From Methanothrix sp. (lineage in GTDB: Archaea; Halobacteriota; Methanosarcinia; Methanotrichales; Methanotrichaceae), in assembly GCA_029907715.1 (NCBI GenBank), contig JARYLI010000008.1, forward strand, positions 1 to 63,358: a stretch of 63,358 bases of DNA. Reading direction: 5' to 3'. Position 1 is the stretch's first letter, and each line of letters begins with the position of its first letter. The notes below the pieces were generated by a model, which saw nothing but the letters and a program-made list of their open reading frames with translations, had not been told where the DNA came from and ran no database searches. The translations under genes and the position numbers were made by a program. This document shows positions 1 through 8,360 of this stretch, in pieces.

Positions 1-1
1 C

Positions 2-610
2 GTTGACACAAAGGTCATCTCCCCGTCCAAAGAAGGCGCCACGATGAGCGATCAGACATACTACTACAAGAAGAACATCGGCGACACTGAGAAGCTCGTC
101 ATAATCGGCGTCCACTTCAAGAACGCATTCCGCGGCGCTGACCAGGATATAGCCACAGTCAAGGGCATATTCCAGGTCTCCGATCAGCCAATGGATGTCT
201 CCGTCGATACAGAGTACGACAAGATGAGAATCTCCAAGGACAACGCCATAACACTGAACAAGAACAAGGACATCGCCCTGATGGCTGGCATCCACGTCAA
301 GACAGCCGACCAGGACGTAATCGACGCTGATAACCCGCTCAGGTTCTACATATACAAGGAGGCGACCATTGAGGGCGCTGCTCCCGCACCTGTAGTCGAG
401 GAGGTTGCCCCGACCAACGTGACCGAGGAGAAGCCTGTAGTCGAGGAGAAGAAGGTCGAGGAGGTTGCCCCGACCAACGTGACCGAGGAGAAGCCTGCCG
501 CAGAGGCAGAGGCAAAGCCTGCAGCTGAGAAGGGCGCTCCCGGATTCGAGGCGGTCTTCGCAGTGACCGGACTCCTTGCGGTCGCATACCTTGTCAGCAG
601 GAGGAACTGA
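2..610 (+). CDS. S-layer-type surface protein, C-terminal part (5' end outside window)
   Basis: The reading frame is open from the first bases of the window, so the ATG at 44 is internal and this is the C-terminal part of a longer protein. The visible part resembles the end of the S-layer duplication domain of Methanosarcinales surface proteins. A linker rich in Glu, Pro, Ala and Thr follows, with two exact copies of VEEVAPTNVTEEKP, each carrying an N-glycosylation sequon (NVT). The last ~25 residues have the PGF-CTERM pattern: a PGFE motif, a hydrophobic segment and a basic tail (SRRN). That is the archaeosortase recognition signal, which implies the protein is cleaved and lipid-anchored at the cell surface. 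Family assignment is by resemblance; the sorting signal is clear. Confidence 0.8.
   Translation, partial: VDTKVISPSKEGATMSDQTYYYKKNIGDTEKLVIIGVHFKNAFRGADQDIATVKGIFQVSDQPMDVSVDTEYDKMRISKDNAITLNKNKDIALMAGIHVKTADQDVIDADNPLRFYIYKEATIEGAAPAPVVEEVAPTNVTEEKPVVEEKKVEEVAPTNVTEEKPAAEAEAKPAAEKGAPGFEAVFAVTGLLAVAYLVSRRN
395..497 (+). repeat. 43-bp exact direct repeat inside the S-layer-type gene
   Basis: The 43 bases at 395-437 recur exactly at 455-497, a 60-base period. The repeat encodes the glycosylatable VEEVAPTNVTEEKP unit. Identity at the DNA level, including wobble positions, points to a recent duplication or ongoing copy-number change in the stalk-like linker. Confidence 0.9.
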
Positions 611-681
611 GGAGAGCTTATCGCTCTCCAGCTCTTTTTTGTAAAATCAGGTTCAAAATCAGGGCCTGAGATATTAAGAGA

Positions 682-1263
682 TTACAGATACCTTCCTCTG
701 GATCGTATCTCCTCGACCCTGGTGAGAACAGCATCTGCGCGCTGGTACGCTCTTCTGTAGCCGCGCCTGAACGCATCTATCAGAGCGTCTGCATCATCAT
801 GCGTGCTTCTCAGAGTCTGGAAGTAGACATGAACATCAACACCCTGCGCCTCGATGCTCTGGTCGTGGTAGGCGAGGCCGAAATCGATGAAGTATATCCG
901 GTTGTCCTTCAGGAGCATGTTCGATGTCGTGAGATCCCCATGCACGATTCCTGCTCTGTGAAGTCTTCCGACGAGCTCCCCCACACGCTCTGAGAGCTCC
1001 GGAGTTATGATATCCCTGAGCTTCTTTCCATCAACATACTCCATCACGAGCTCGAACCTCGAGAGATCCCTGATTATCGGCGTCGGGACTCCGGCGCGCC
1101 TGGCCTCGGCCATTATCCTCGCCTCCATAACAGTCCTCTCCGCACGAAGCCGCTCATCAAGCTCCCTCATGCGATAGCTCTTCGGGAGCCTCCACTTTCT
1201 CACCACATCACCGTCGCGTGTGAGTATGGCCTCAGCGCCCCTGCCTATCTCCATCACAATCAC
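682..1263 (-). CDS. bud32: Kae1-associated atypical serine/threonine kinase Bud32
   Basis: This 193-residue protein is a Bud32/PRPK kinase of the KEOPS complex, which helps make threonylcarbamoyl-adenosine (t6A) at position 37 of tRNAs. The catalytic loop HGDLTTSNM (Asp110, Asn115) and the DFG-type motif IDFGL (Asp127) are present, with a candidate ATP-binding Lys near residue 23. The C-terminal tail is Arg-rich. The start is GTG at 1263, overlapping the stop of the upstream gene by GTGA; the ATG three codons later is an alternative. Many euryarchaea fuse Bud32 to Kae1. Here it is separate, and the neighbouring gene is not Kae1. Confidence 0.92.
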   Translation of the reverse strand: MIVMEIGRGAEAILTRDGDVVRKWRLPKSYRMRELDERLRAERTVMEARIMAEARRAGVPTPIIRDLSRFELVMEYVDGKKLRDIITPELSERVGELVGRLHRAGIVHGDLTTSNMLLKDNRIYFIDFGLAYHDQSIEAQGVDVHVYFQTLRSTHDDADALIDAFRRGYRRAYQRADAVLTRVEEIRSRGRYL

Positions 1264-2300
1264 CCCCTAAGCGCTCTCCACGCCCTGACAAGTCCAACAC
1301 AGCCAGCTATCATCATATCCCCCCAGGGGGCGGCCTGTGTGAGTTTCATGTTCATCCTCTGCACGAAACCAGATCGCCTCGGTCCTGTGACGAGAATCGA
1401 TCTCACCTCACCGGGAACATATTCTGTATGAGCCCCGTGGCCGCCGTCCTCGAAGATCTCGCTGTTCGTGAGCTCTCCGGCACAGAACCGTTTCAGTATA
1501 AGATGAAGCTTCTCAGGATCGATTGCGGATGTGTGGTGCTCGAAGATCGCCGTGATCCTCCAATCATCCACCAGAGCTCCAATCGTATGACCGTTCCCTA
1601 TGTTGAGCACAAGGGCAGGCATTCTGCATCCTTTCTCTTCAAGAGCGCCGAATACCGCAGCCGGGCCTGTATCCATGAGCATCACATCCATTCCCTCATC
1701 ACGCAGATGCCTCCAGACAGCACGCATCCTGCTCAGAACCTCCGGAGGCTCTCTGTGGGCGAAATCCTCGATCCGTCCGCCGTTTTTCAGAGCTGCTCTC
1801 ATTATATCAAACCGCGTGGCTCTGTTCGATCTCTCCGGAGAAAAGCCATGATCCTGGACCGCGACCGCGATCGCCTCCGGCAGATCAATATCAAACGATC
1901 TGAATGCTCTCCGCAGAGCCGTGAGCTCCACATCGCCCGTCCTGATATCAACACAGCCCTCAGGCGGGTCCTTGGTGATCACCACACCCATGGATCTGAC
2001 GCGCTGGAGGTTATCATGCATGCTCAGGGCTGCATCAGCTGTCGCATAGACTCTGAAACCGGATGCGATATGGTTCCTGACCGCAGCGGTCAGAGGTCCC
2101 CCGCCCATCGTGTATCCATGCAGGAAGACATCACTTCCACGATCTGTCGCACTTCTGATCCTACTCGCAATCACCACTGTCTGACTGGGCATGATCATCT
2201 TGTACAGCCCCTCAGGCTCCACATCCTCCCTGTAGAGGAGAATGTCCTGAGTGCCCGCCCCGACATCAACTGCAAGCAACATACACCTCACCGGAGACAC
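1260..2300 (-). CDS. DUF1786 family protein, ASKHA-like fold
   Basis: The 346-residue product begins with an actin/hexokinase-type phosphate-binding loop (DVGAGTQDILLY, near residues 11-22) and has a second glycine-rich loop (NIGNGHTIGALVDD) in its C-terminal half. This fits the DUF1786 family found in methanogens and some bacteria, sometimes labelled as related to pyruvate formate-lyase activating enzyme. No biochemical function is established to my knowledge. The first six codons may be untranslated, since a second Met lies just before the core motif. It is translationally coupled to bud32 downstream (GTGA overlap), so the two probably share a transcript. Confidence 0.75.
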   Translation of the reverse strand: MSPVRCMLLAVDVGAGTQDILLYREDVEPEGLYKMIMPSQTVVIASRIRSATDRGSDVFLHGYTMGGGPLTAAVRNHIASGFRVYATADAALSMHDNLQRVRSMGVVITKDPPEGCVDIRTGDVELTALRRAFRSFDIDLPEAIAVAVQDHGFSPERSNRATRFDIMRAALKNGGRIEDFAHREPPEVLSRMRAVWRHLRDEGMDVMLMDTGPAAVFGALEEKGCRMPALVLNIGNGHTIGALVDDWRITAIFEHHTSAIDPEKLHLILKRFCAGELTNSEIFEDGGHGAHTEYVPGEVRSILVTGPRRSGFVQRMNMKLTQAAPWGDMMIAGCVGLVRAWRALRG

Positions 2301-2397
2301 GCATCTTAGATATTCTCATCGATCAGGTTTTTGTCCTTTCTGGATAATAAATTATCATTTTATTTCACAAAAAGGCATTCTAATTGTACAAAACAGA

Positions 2398-2410
2398 AAA
2401 GATTATATGC
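2398..2410 (+). promoter_or_regulatory. TATA-box promoter of the cysteate synthase operon
   Basis: AAAAGATTATATGC lies with its centre about 27 bp upstream of the ATG at 2432, the spacing for a leaderless archaeal transcript. This supports the ATG at 2432 over a TTG further upstream. Confidence 0.6.
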
Positions 2411-2431
2411 TGCAATGGCCAACCTGGAAGC

Positions 2432-3682
2432 ATGGGCGAGTACACTCTGAGGTGTGCCGGATGCGGAAATGTTCTGAGCGACGGCGCCACCTCATGTCCT
2501 CTGGACGGCGGTCTTCCCAGGGCAGATTACCTCGAGCGCAGATTCAATCCCGGAGAGCTTCCTGGCATCTGGTCTTTCATCGACTGGCTGCCAGTGGATG
2601 GATGGAATCCAAGCACTGGATCATCATCGGTGACTTACAGGAGCTCCGGGCTCGCAGACGAGCTGGATCTGGAGTGCCTGTACATCAGCTTCTCGGGGTA
2701 CTGGCCGGAGCGCGGGGCGCTGATGAGGACATGCAGCTTCAAGGAGCTCGAGGCAGCGCCGACGATGCAGATGCTTCTTGATAGAGGTGCAGAGGAGATC
2801 CTGGTTGTGGCATCCGCAGGCAACACCGCAAGGGCATTCGCCGAGGTCTGCTCCATCACCGGACAGCCGGTTGTCCTTTTTGTGCCAGTACCATCACTGG
2901 ATAGGCTCTGGACGACCGTCGAGCCTGGCAGGGTGCTGGTTGTTGGGGTGGAGGGAGATTACGCTGACGCGATAAAGCTCGCCGGTGTTTTATCCTCAAG
3001 AAACGGCTTCAGGCCAGAGGGCGGCGCCAGGAACATCGCGAGGAGGGATGGCATGGGCACGGTGCTTCTCGATCATGTGAGACGCTCTGGATCCCTGCCG
3101 GCCCACTACTTCCAGGCGATAGGGAGCGGCACAGGCGGGATAGCTGTCTGGGAGGCATCGATGCGCGTCATCGGGGACGGCCGCTTTGGAGAGAGCCTCC
3201 CACGCCTCCACCTGGCGCAGAACATCCCCTGCGCGCCTGTGCATGCGATGTGGCATGGTGCAGGCCAGGAGGAGATGAATTTCGATGCATACGGCTGCCC
3301 TGAGGGGATGCACGATGACGTGCTCTTCAACCGGAACCCGCCATACGCAGTTCCGGGCGGCGTCAGGGACGCGGTCATCTCCTCACGTGGGAGGATATAC
3401 GGCGTGGATAACACCCGGGCGGCGAGCGCACAGAGGCTCTTTGAGAGATCGGAGGGGATCGACATACTCCCAGCGGCTGCGGTTGCTGTTGCAGCGCTTG
3501 CAGATGCCGTGGAATCCGGATCTGTGGGGAGGGATGATGAGATCCTGCTGAACATAACAGGCGGCGGCATGAAGCGCCTCGCCGAGGACTACAGCCGCAT
3601 GAGACTGAAATGCGATCTCAGGCTCGGGCAGCAGGATTCTGCTGATGGAATAGCATCGATAGAGGAGATGGTTTCTGCATGA
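2432..3682 (+). CDS. Cysteate synthase (coenzyme M biosynthesis)
   Basis: This 416-residue fold-type II PLP enzyme is related to threonine synthase. It carries the sequence [10 protein letters not shown], whose Lys is the expected PLP-binding residue (about 104 from this start). Methanosarcinales and Methanomicrobiales use cysteate synthase to turn phosphoserine and sulfite into L-cysteate, which leads via sulfopyruvate to coenzyme M. An N-terminal Cys pattern (CAGCG...C) resembles the zinc-ribbon start of threonine synthase relatives. Glycine-rich phosphate-binding loops (GSGTGG, ITGGG) are visible. The stop overlaps the next gene by ATGA. Threonine synthase is the alternative, but the SFKELEA motif and the methanogen setting favour cysteate synthase. 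Confidence 0.85.
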   Translation: MGEYTLRCAGCGNVLSDGATSCPLDGGLPRADYLERRFNPGELPGIWSFIDWLPVDGWNPSTGSSSVTYRSSGLADELDLECLYISFSGYWPERGALMRTCSFKELEAAPTMQMLLDRGAEEILVVASAGNTARAFAEVCSITGQPVVLFVPVPSLDRLWTTVEPGRVLVVGVEGDYADAIKLAGVLSSRNGFRPEGGARNIARRDGMGTVLLDHVRRSGSLPAHYFQAIGSGTGGIAVWEASMRVIGDGRFGESLPRLHLAQNIPCAPVHAMWHGAGQEEMNFDAYGCPEGMHDDVLFNRNPPYAVPGGVRDAVISSRGRIYGVDNTRAASAQRLFERSEGIDILPAAAVAVAALADAVESGSVGRDDEILLNITGGGMKRLAEDYSRMRLKCDLRLGQQDSADGIASIEEMVSA

Positions 3683-4440
3683 TCATCACGATAAAAGGCG
3701 GATTTGATAAGGATGGCATGCCTGAATGTGTCAGAAGTTTGGATATATCGAGCGGTGAGGTTATAGGCATCGTTGGGCCCACAGGTTCTGGCAAGAGTTC
3801 CCTCATATCAGATCTGGAGCAGTTCGCCCAGGGCGATACACCATCGAGGCGGTATATACTGATCGACGGCTCCCCGCCGGATCCGGGTATGCGGCATGAT
3901 CCGAGAAGGAAGCCGGTCGCCCAGCTCTCCCAGAACATGCATTTTCTGGCTGACATGAGCGTCTGTGATTTTATTTACATGCACGCCAGGAGCAGGGGGA
4001 GGGACCCGGGGCTGCTCTCCAAAGTTCTGGAGATGGCGAACACCCTGACCGGAGAGCCCGTACATGGAGATGACAACCTGACAGAGCTTAGCGGCGGCCA
4101 GTCCAGGGCGCTGATGGTTGCAGATATCGCCATCATAAGCGACTCTCCCATAGTCCTCATAGACGAGATAGAGAACGCCGGCATAAGGAAGAAAGAGGCT
4201 CTGAGGATGCTCTCGGGAGAGGGGAAGATTGTGTTAGTTGTCACACATGATCCGCTTCTCGCACTCATGACAGAGCGCAGGATCGTCATGAGAAACGGCG
4301 GGATGGTCAAGGTCATAGAAACCACAGAGGAGGAGAGGCGCTTCTGCGATTCCCTGTTCAGGGTTGATACCTGGCTTCTTTCTCTGAGAGAGCTGATAAG
4401 GCGCGGGGAGGTGCTGAGCTCGACGGGGGCAGCTGTTTGA
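3679..4440 (+). CDS. ABC-type ATPase, soluble, in the cysteate synthase operon
   Basis: A 253-residue ATP-binding cassette protein with Walker A GPTGSGKS (33-40), signature LSGGQ (137-141), Walker B with catalytic Glu (VLIDEIE, 159-165) and an H-loop (VVTHD). No membrane subunit is encoded nearby, so it need not be a transporter; SufC-like or other soluble roles are possible. It overlaps cysteate synthase upstream (ATGA) and the GTPase gene downstream (TTGA), so all are expected to be co-translated. The C-terminal ~50 residues after the H-loop do not match anything I recognise. Its function is unknown. Context suggests a role in coenzyme M synthesis or in metallocentre assembly. Confidence 0.8.
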   Translation: MIITIKGGFDKDGMPECVRSLDISSGEVIGIVGPTGSGKSSLISDLEQFAQGDTPSRRYILIDGSPPDPGMRHDPRRKPVAQLSQNMHFLADMSVCDFIYMHARSRGRDPGLLSKVLEMANTLTGEPVHGDDNLTELSGGQSRALMVADIAIISDSPIVLIDEIENAGIRKKEALRMLSGEGKIVLVVTHDPLLALMTERRIVMRNGGMVKVIETTEEERRFCDSLFRVDTWLLSLRELIRRGEVLSSTGAAV

Positions 4441-5135
4441 AGGTGGTGATAGTGGCCGGAACACCCGGATCCGGGAAGACATCTGTCATGATTCATGCCA
4501 TAAAAAACCTGCAGGATCTCGGTCTCAGAGCTGCTGTGGTCAAGGTTGACTGCCTCTGGACAGAGGATGACGCGCGGATCAGAAGACTGGGCGTGCCGGT
4601 GCGCGTCGGTCTCGCGCGCGATATGTGTCCGGATCACTACTCGATATACAACACAGAGGAGATGATCTCATGGGCGGGATCGCAGGGTGCTGATGTTCTC
4701 CTGAATGAGACAGCCGGGCTGTGTCTCAGGTGCGCCCCTTATCCGGACAGAGCCCTGGCGGTCTGCGTCATTGATGTCACCTCCGGGCCGAACACGCCTC
4801 TCAAGATCGGCCCGCTGCTCACGACAGCTGATGTTGTGGTCGCCACAAAAGGGGATCTGGTATCGCAGGCGGAGCGGGAGGTCTTCAGGGAGAGGATCGT
4901 CGAGGTCAATCCCGGCTGCAGGATCGTTGAGGCGAACGGGCTCACAGGCAAGGGGTCGAGGGAGCTTGCAGATCTCATAAAAGACTCCAGCGATATAGAG
5001 GATGAGATGCTTCTGAGGCACAACCCGCCCCTGGCGGTCTGCACGCTCTGCACCGGTGAGCTGAGAGTATCGAAGAAACACCATCGTGGAGTTCTGAGAC
5101 ATCTCGATGGCTTCACGGAGTACGTGGGGGAATGA
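4437..5135 (+). CDS. HypB/CooC-like P-loop GTPase
   Basis: A 232-residue SIMIBI-class P-loop protein with Walker A GTPGSGKT (8-15), a NETAGLC switch-like segment and a TKGD motif at the expected guanine-specificity position, so it is probably a GTPase of the HypB/UreG/CobW type. It has several cysteines (CPDHYS, LCLRC, CTLC) that could bind metal or an Fe-S cluster. The start is TTG, overlapping the preceding stop; GTG codons lie two and three codons in. Family members deliver nickel or other cofactors to metalloenzymes. Lying between an ABC ATPase and an Fe-S domain protein, it looks like part of a cofactor-insertion or sulfur-transfer module. The specific target is unknown. Confidence 0.75.
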   Translation: MKVVIVAGTPGSGKTSVMIHAIKNLQDLGLRAAVVKVDCLWTEDDARIRRLGVPVRVGLARDMCPDHYSIYNTEEMISWAGSQGADVLLNETAGLCLRCAPYPDRALAVCVIDVTSGPNTPLKIGPLLTTADVVVATKGDLVSQAEREVFRERIVEVNPGCRIVEANGLTGKGSRELADLIKDSSDIEDEMLLRHNPPLAVCTLCTGELRVSKKHHRGVLRHLDGFTEYVGE

Positions 5136-5749
5136 GAGTGCTGGAGAGACTTCTTCCGGGGTACAACTGCGGGGAGTGCGGGCGCAGGAGCTGCAGGGAT
5201 TTTGCGGAGCATCTCTCCTCCGCTGAGGATATATCGCGCTGCCCTTTCATGTCGCAGGAGCGCTTCAGAGGTCGTTTGGAGGAGATACGCAGAATCCTGG
5301 AGAGGGGAGCATCCCACGAGAGGATCGTGGGCGTCATGGATGGTCTGGAGGCAGAGTTCTCGCTCGGGCCGCTCGATGGGGATATGTCGTGCACAGAGGA
5401 TCTCCACCCGCTCGATCACTGCTCCCTGCAGGCCGGGGACCTGATAAGATACAGGCCTCTTGGATGCCCAATAACTCATTTCGCAGAGGTCCTGGAGTTC
5501 GATCGCGGCGTGGCGAGAGTCCGCATCGTCGGCCCTCTCTCCGCGAAAGGCAGGAACTGCAGGGACCTGGGGATATGCATGGTCCTGGCCTTCGAGGGCA
5601 GGGTGGTGCGTGGAAGAGTGCCCGAGGTAGGGAGGACCGTCAGATTCCTGCCAGAGCACTGCATGATGCAGAAGGTCCACTCAGGGGTTGTCGTCCACTC
5701 AGAGGGGTCGAGGGTCAGGATAGAGGCGATCGATCTCAAGGTCTGGTAA
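5132..5749 (+). CDS. [4Fe-4S]-domain protein ending the cysteate synthase operon
   Basis: The 205-residue product opens with [11 protein letters not shown] followed by a fourth Cys about 18 residues on (SRCPFM). This is the C-x2-C-x4-C-x(16-18)-C arrangement of the small Fe-S domain also found at the N-terminus of the corrinoid protein subunit of acetyl-CoA decarbonylase/synthase. The remaining ~150 residues are a beta-rich domain with further cysteines that I cannot assign. The start overlaps the GTPase stop (ATGA), making it the fourth gene of the operon. It may carry a cluster used by, or delivered by, the two upstream nucleotide-binding proteins. Function unproven. Confidence 0.75.
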   Translation: MRVLERLLPGYNCGECGRRSCRDFAEHLSSAEDISRCPFMSQERFRGRLEEIRRILERGASHERIVGVMDGLEAEFSLGPLDGDMSCTEDLHPLDHCSLQAGDLIRYRPLGCPITHFAEVLEFDRGVARVRIVGPLSAKGRNCRDLGICMVLAFEGRVVRGRVPEVGRTVRFLPEHCMMQKVHSGVVVHSEGSRVRIEAIDLKVW

Positions 5750-5794
5750 AACGCTTTATGCGTTGAAATCACATTCTTTTTCAGGAGGGATCTC

Positions 5795-6346
5795 ATGCTC
5801 AGGAGGAACCCGAGAACATCCTGGAACAGCCAGGAATCGATGCCCAGTGTTGCATCCACCGCATACGTGGATGAGTCTGCGGTTGTGATAGGCGATGTCC
5901 GCATAGGGGAGAGCGTTTACATCGGACCATGTGCGTCTATAAGGGCGGATGAGGCGACGCCGATAGTCATAGGCGATGAGTGCAACGTCCAGGACGGCGC
6001 GATATTCCACGGGCTGAAGGGCAGCTCCATAAAGCTCGGAAGGAAGGTCAGCGTCGCACATGGCGCTGTGATCCACGGCCCACTGACGATCGGAGACGAG
6101 AGCTTCATAGGGTTCAATGCAGTTGTGCACGCGTCCACTCTGGGGGAGAGGTGCTTCGTAGGCCACAGGGCGCTGGTGATGGGTGTTACGCTGAAGGATG
6201 GGAGCTTTGTGCCGCACGGAAGCGTCATCGACACCCAGGAAAAGGCGGACGCCCTAGGACCGGTGCCCGATTCTCTCAGGGGATTCAACGCTGAGGTCGT
6301 CGAGGTCAACTGCGAGTTCGCGAGTGGCTACAGAGCAATGCGCTGA
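5795..6346 (+). CDS. Gamma-class carbonic anhydrase family protein
   Basis: A 183-residue left-handed beta-helix protein very like Cam of Methanosarcina thermophila. The three metal ligands are conserved: His72 (IFHGL), His89 (VAHGA) and His94 (VIHGP), as are Arg50 and Asp52 in SIRADE. The acidic loop with the proton-shuttle Glu of Cam is missing, and there is no signal peptide, so it is of the shorter CamH type and probably cytoplasmic. It would interconvert CO2 and bicarbonate, useful in aceticlastic growth; some CamH proteins show little activity. A strong ribosome site (GGAGGGATC) precedes the ATG at 5795. A TATA-like TTTATG lies near 5755. Confidence 0.85.
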   Translation: MLRRNPRTSWNSQESMPSVASTAYVDESAVVIGDVRIGESVYIGPCASIRADEATPIVIGDECNVQDGAIFHGLKGSSIKLGRKVSVAHGAVIHGPLTIGDESFIGFNAVVHASTLGERCFVGHRALVMGVTLKDGSFVPHGSVIDTQEKADALGPVPDSLRGFNAEVVEVNCEFASGYRAMR

Positions 6347-6390
6347 GCACAGGCGCTGGGTTAATCAAGGACCTGTGCATATTATTTTTT

Positions 6391-6996
6391 ATGACACAGA
6401 AGTTCTACACACTTCCTGAGCTGCCATACAGCGCAAACGACCTGGAGCCCTACATCTCCGAGGCGCAGCTCAGGCTGCACCACGACAGGCACCATCTTGC
6501 ATACGTCAATGGTGCGAACGCCATTCTCGAGCGGCTCGATAAGGCCAGAAGAGATGGAGCGGAGATCGACCAGAAGTCAACGCTGAAGGAGCTGTCCTTC
6601 CACATTGGAGGGCATCTGCTGCACAGCCTCTTCTGGGCGAACCTGCGCAAACCACCGAGCAGCGGTCCTGTTGGCGCTCTGGCCCGGGAGATAGAGAGTG
6701 AGTTCGGCTCCTTCGAGCGATTCAGGAAGGAGTTCACAGCAGCCGCTGTGAGCGTCGAGGGCTCCGGCTGGGCTGCGCTTGCGTACTGCATGCAGACCAG
6801 AAGGCCCATAATAATGCAGATCGAGAAGCACAACGTCAACGTGTACCCCATGTTCAGACTGCTCCTGGTGCTGGATGTCTGGGAGCATGCGTACTATCTC
6901 GACTACAGGAATGACAGGGCGAAGTTCGTGGAGGCATTCTGGCAGATAGCCGACTGGGAGGAGGCAAACAGAAGGTTCGAGAGCATCGGGAAGTGA
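6391..6996 (+). CDS. sod: Superoxide dismutase, Fe/Mn family
   Basis: A full-length 201-residue Fe/Mn superoxide dismutase that disproportionates superoxide in the cytoplasm. Metal ligands by alignment with known enzymes are His30 (LHHDRHH), His78 ([10 protein letters not shown]), Asp162 and His166 ([12 protein letters not shown]). The terminal region ([14 protein letters not shown]) is typical. It stands alone between the carbonic anhydrase and the PfkB kinase gene; an AT-rich TATTATTTTTT tract just before the ATG suggests its own promoter. It fits oxidative-stress defence in a strict anaerobe. Whether iron or manganese is used cannot be told reliably from the sequence. Confidence 0.95.
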   Translation: MTQKFYTLPELPYSANDLEPYISEAQLRLHHDRHHLAYVNGANAILERLDKARRDGAEIDQKSTLKELSFHIGGHLLHSLFWANLRKPPSSGPVGALAREIESEFGSFERFRKEFTAAAVSVEGSGWAALAYCMQTRRPIIMQIEKHNVNVYPMFRLLLVLDVWEHAYYLDYRNDRAKFVEAFWQIADWEEANRRFESIGK

Positions 6997-7061
6997 GATC
7001 AAACGGCTCCGCTGCCGGTATGAGATTAGTGGATCGAGGTGCAGCTGAGGAGTGGGTGATT

Positions 7062-8012
7062 ATGATATACACAATCACACTGAACCCTGCAATAGACAGG
7101 ACGATGTGGGTCGAACGCATAACTGATGATGAGCCAAACAGGATAGTCAGAGAGGAGAACTACGCGGGCGGAAAGAGCGTCGATGTCTCGAAGGTGCTCA
7201 AGAACCTGGGGGTTGAGAGCACCGCGCTCGGATTCGTCGGAGGTTTCGCCGGAATGGAGCTTGAGGGCAGGCTCCTCAACGAGGGCATCGGCACCGACTT
7301 CATCAGGGTCTCTGGAGAGACCAGAACAAACATAATCATCCACGAGATCTCGACCGGTCGACAACTCTCATTTTACGCGAAGGGTCCGGAGATCAGGCCC
7401 CATGAGCTCGTCATGCTCATAGAGCAGATAGAGTCCCTGAGGGCGCCCGAGATTGTGACAATCGGCGGCAGCCTCCCTCCTGGCCTGAGCCCTGCTGTGT
7501 ACAGGAGAATAGTGGCAGAGGCGAAGAAGTGCGAGCACAACGGCTGCAGGGCAAAGGTCTTCCTCGATGTCGACGGCAGATCTCTGAGATCCGGGATAGA
7601 GGCCTGCCCTGATGTGATAAAGCCGAACATAAACGAGCTCAGCGAGCTCGTCGGGAGGGAGCTGAAGGAGATCGAGGAGGTTCTCGCTGCGGCCAGAGAG
7701 ATAAACAGAAAGGGCGTGGAGGTGGTGCTGGTCTCGATGGGGCCGCGCGGAATAGTTCTTGTATCAGCCCATGAGGAGTACCATGCGATCCCGCCCCAGG
7801 TCAGGGTCGAGAACACAGTGGGCGCTGGAGATTCGTCGGTTGCTGGCTTCATCTATGGCATGGTCAACGGAAAATCGCTGGACGAGTGCTTGATCTTTGC
7901 TGTGGCAGCAGGCACTGCGACGACCCTCAGGAAGGGCACAGCCCTCGCCAGCAGGGAGGACTTCGAGCAGCTAATTCCCCAGGTAACGCTCAGGACCCTG
8001 AAGCGATCGTGA
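7062..8012 (+). CDS. PfkB-family sugar kinase (1-phosphofructokinase-like)
   Basis: A 316-residue ribokinase/PfkB-family kinase from the ATG at 7062, which is preceded by GAGGAG and GGTGAT; codons upstream of it do not look like the family N-terminus. The protein starts ITLNPAIDRT, has the GGK substrate motif, the GGSLPPG segment and the C-terminal signature NTVGAGDS with the catalytic Asp. These features place it in the hexose-phosphate kinase group (FruK/LacC/PfkB). The substrate could be fructose-1-phosphate, fructose-6-phosphate or another sugar phosphate. It may start the operon that continues with the ubiquitin-like and E1-like genes, after a 94-base gap. Confidence 0.85.
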   Translation: MIYTITLNPAIDRTMWVERITDDEPNRIVREENYAGGKSVDVSKVLKNLGVESTALGFVGGFAGMELEGRLLNEGIGTDFIRVSGETRTNIIIHEISTGRQLSFYAKGPEIRPHELVMLIEQIESLRAPEIVTIGGSLPPGLSPAVYRRIVAEAKKCEHNGCRAKVFLDVDGRSLRSGIEACPDVIKPNINELSELVGRELKEIEEVLAAAREINRKGVEVVLVSMGPRGIVLVSAHEEYHAIPPQVRVENTVGAGDSSVAGFIYGMVNGKSLDECLIFAVAAGTATTLRKGTALASREDFEQLIPQVTLRTLKRS

Positions 8013-8106
8013 TGTCAGACGGCAGAGGCGCTGGAAGCAATCGCATCAGGCCTGCAGTCCTTAAAGCCGTCTTCGGATCTGCAAAGGGCGAGGAGGCTGG
8101 AATCGA

Positions 8107-8358
8107 ATGCGGATCAGGCTGCGATCGTTTGGCACTCTGAGAAGAGATCTGGGCGGAGATCTCATTCTGGAGATGGGCGAGGGCTCTCTGCTCAGGGATG
8201 CGCTCCTCTCCCTGCGAGGGCATGAGCGGCTGCTTGACGGTCTTAGGATAAAGGATGACGTCTACGTGCTGGTGAATGGAAGGAGTGTGAGCGATATCAA
8301 CACAGCTCTCAGGGATGGCGATGAGATCGCGATCGTGCCGGCCATAATCGGAGGCTGA
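8107..8358 (+). CDS. MoaD/ThiS-type ubiquitin-like sulfur carrier or SAMP modifier
   Basis: An 83-residue beta-grasp protein ending in the exposed Gly-Gly (IIGG) that E1-like enzymes adenylate. Such proteins deliver sulfur for molybdopterin or thiolated tRNA, or act as protein modifiers (SAMPs). The next gene, two bases downstream, encodes a matching E1-like enzyme, which supports the pair working together. AGGAGG lies 10 bases before the ATG. Which of the sulfur-carrier or modifier roles applies cannot be decided from sequence. Confidence 0.85.
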   Translation: MRIRLRSFGTLRRDLGGDLILEMGEGSLLRDALLSLRGHERLLDGLRIKDDVYVLVNGRSVSDINTALRDGDEIAIVPAIIGG

Positions 8359-8360
8359 GT

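Noticed and set aside
1428-2309. A long plus-strand open frame opposite the DUF1786 gene
   Set aside because: It is the antisense shadow of a well-supported gene. Its translation has no family resemblance and high His, Arg and Ser content.
2384-2431. An upstream TTG start for cysteate synthase
   Set aside because: It would place the start of translation upstream of the TATA box, and the extra 16 residues do not look like the family N-terminus.
4739-5680. A 313-codon minus-strand frame across the GTPase and Fe-S genes
   Set aside because: Antisense to two genes with clear motifs. It spans a gene boundary, has no ribosome site and a composition typical of shadows.
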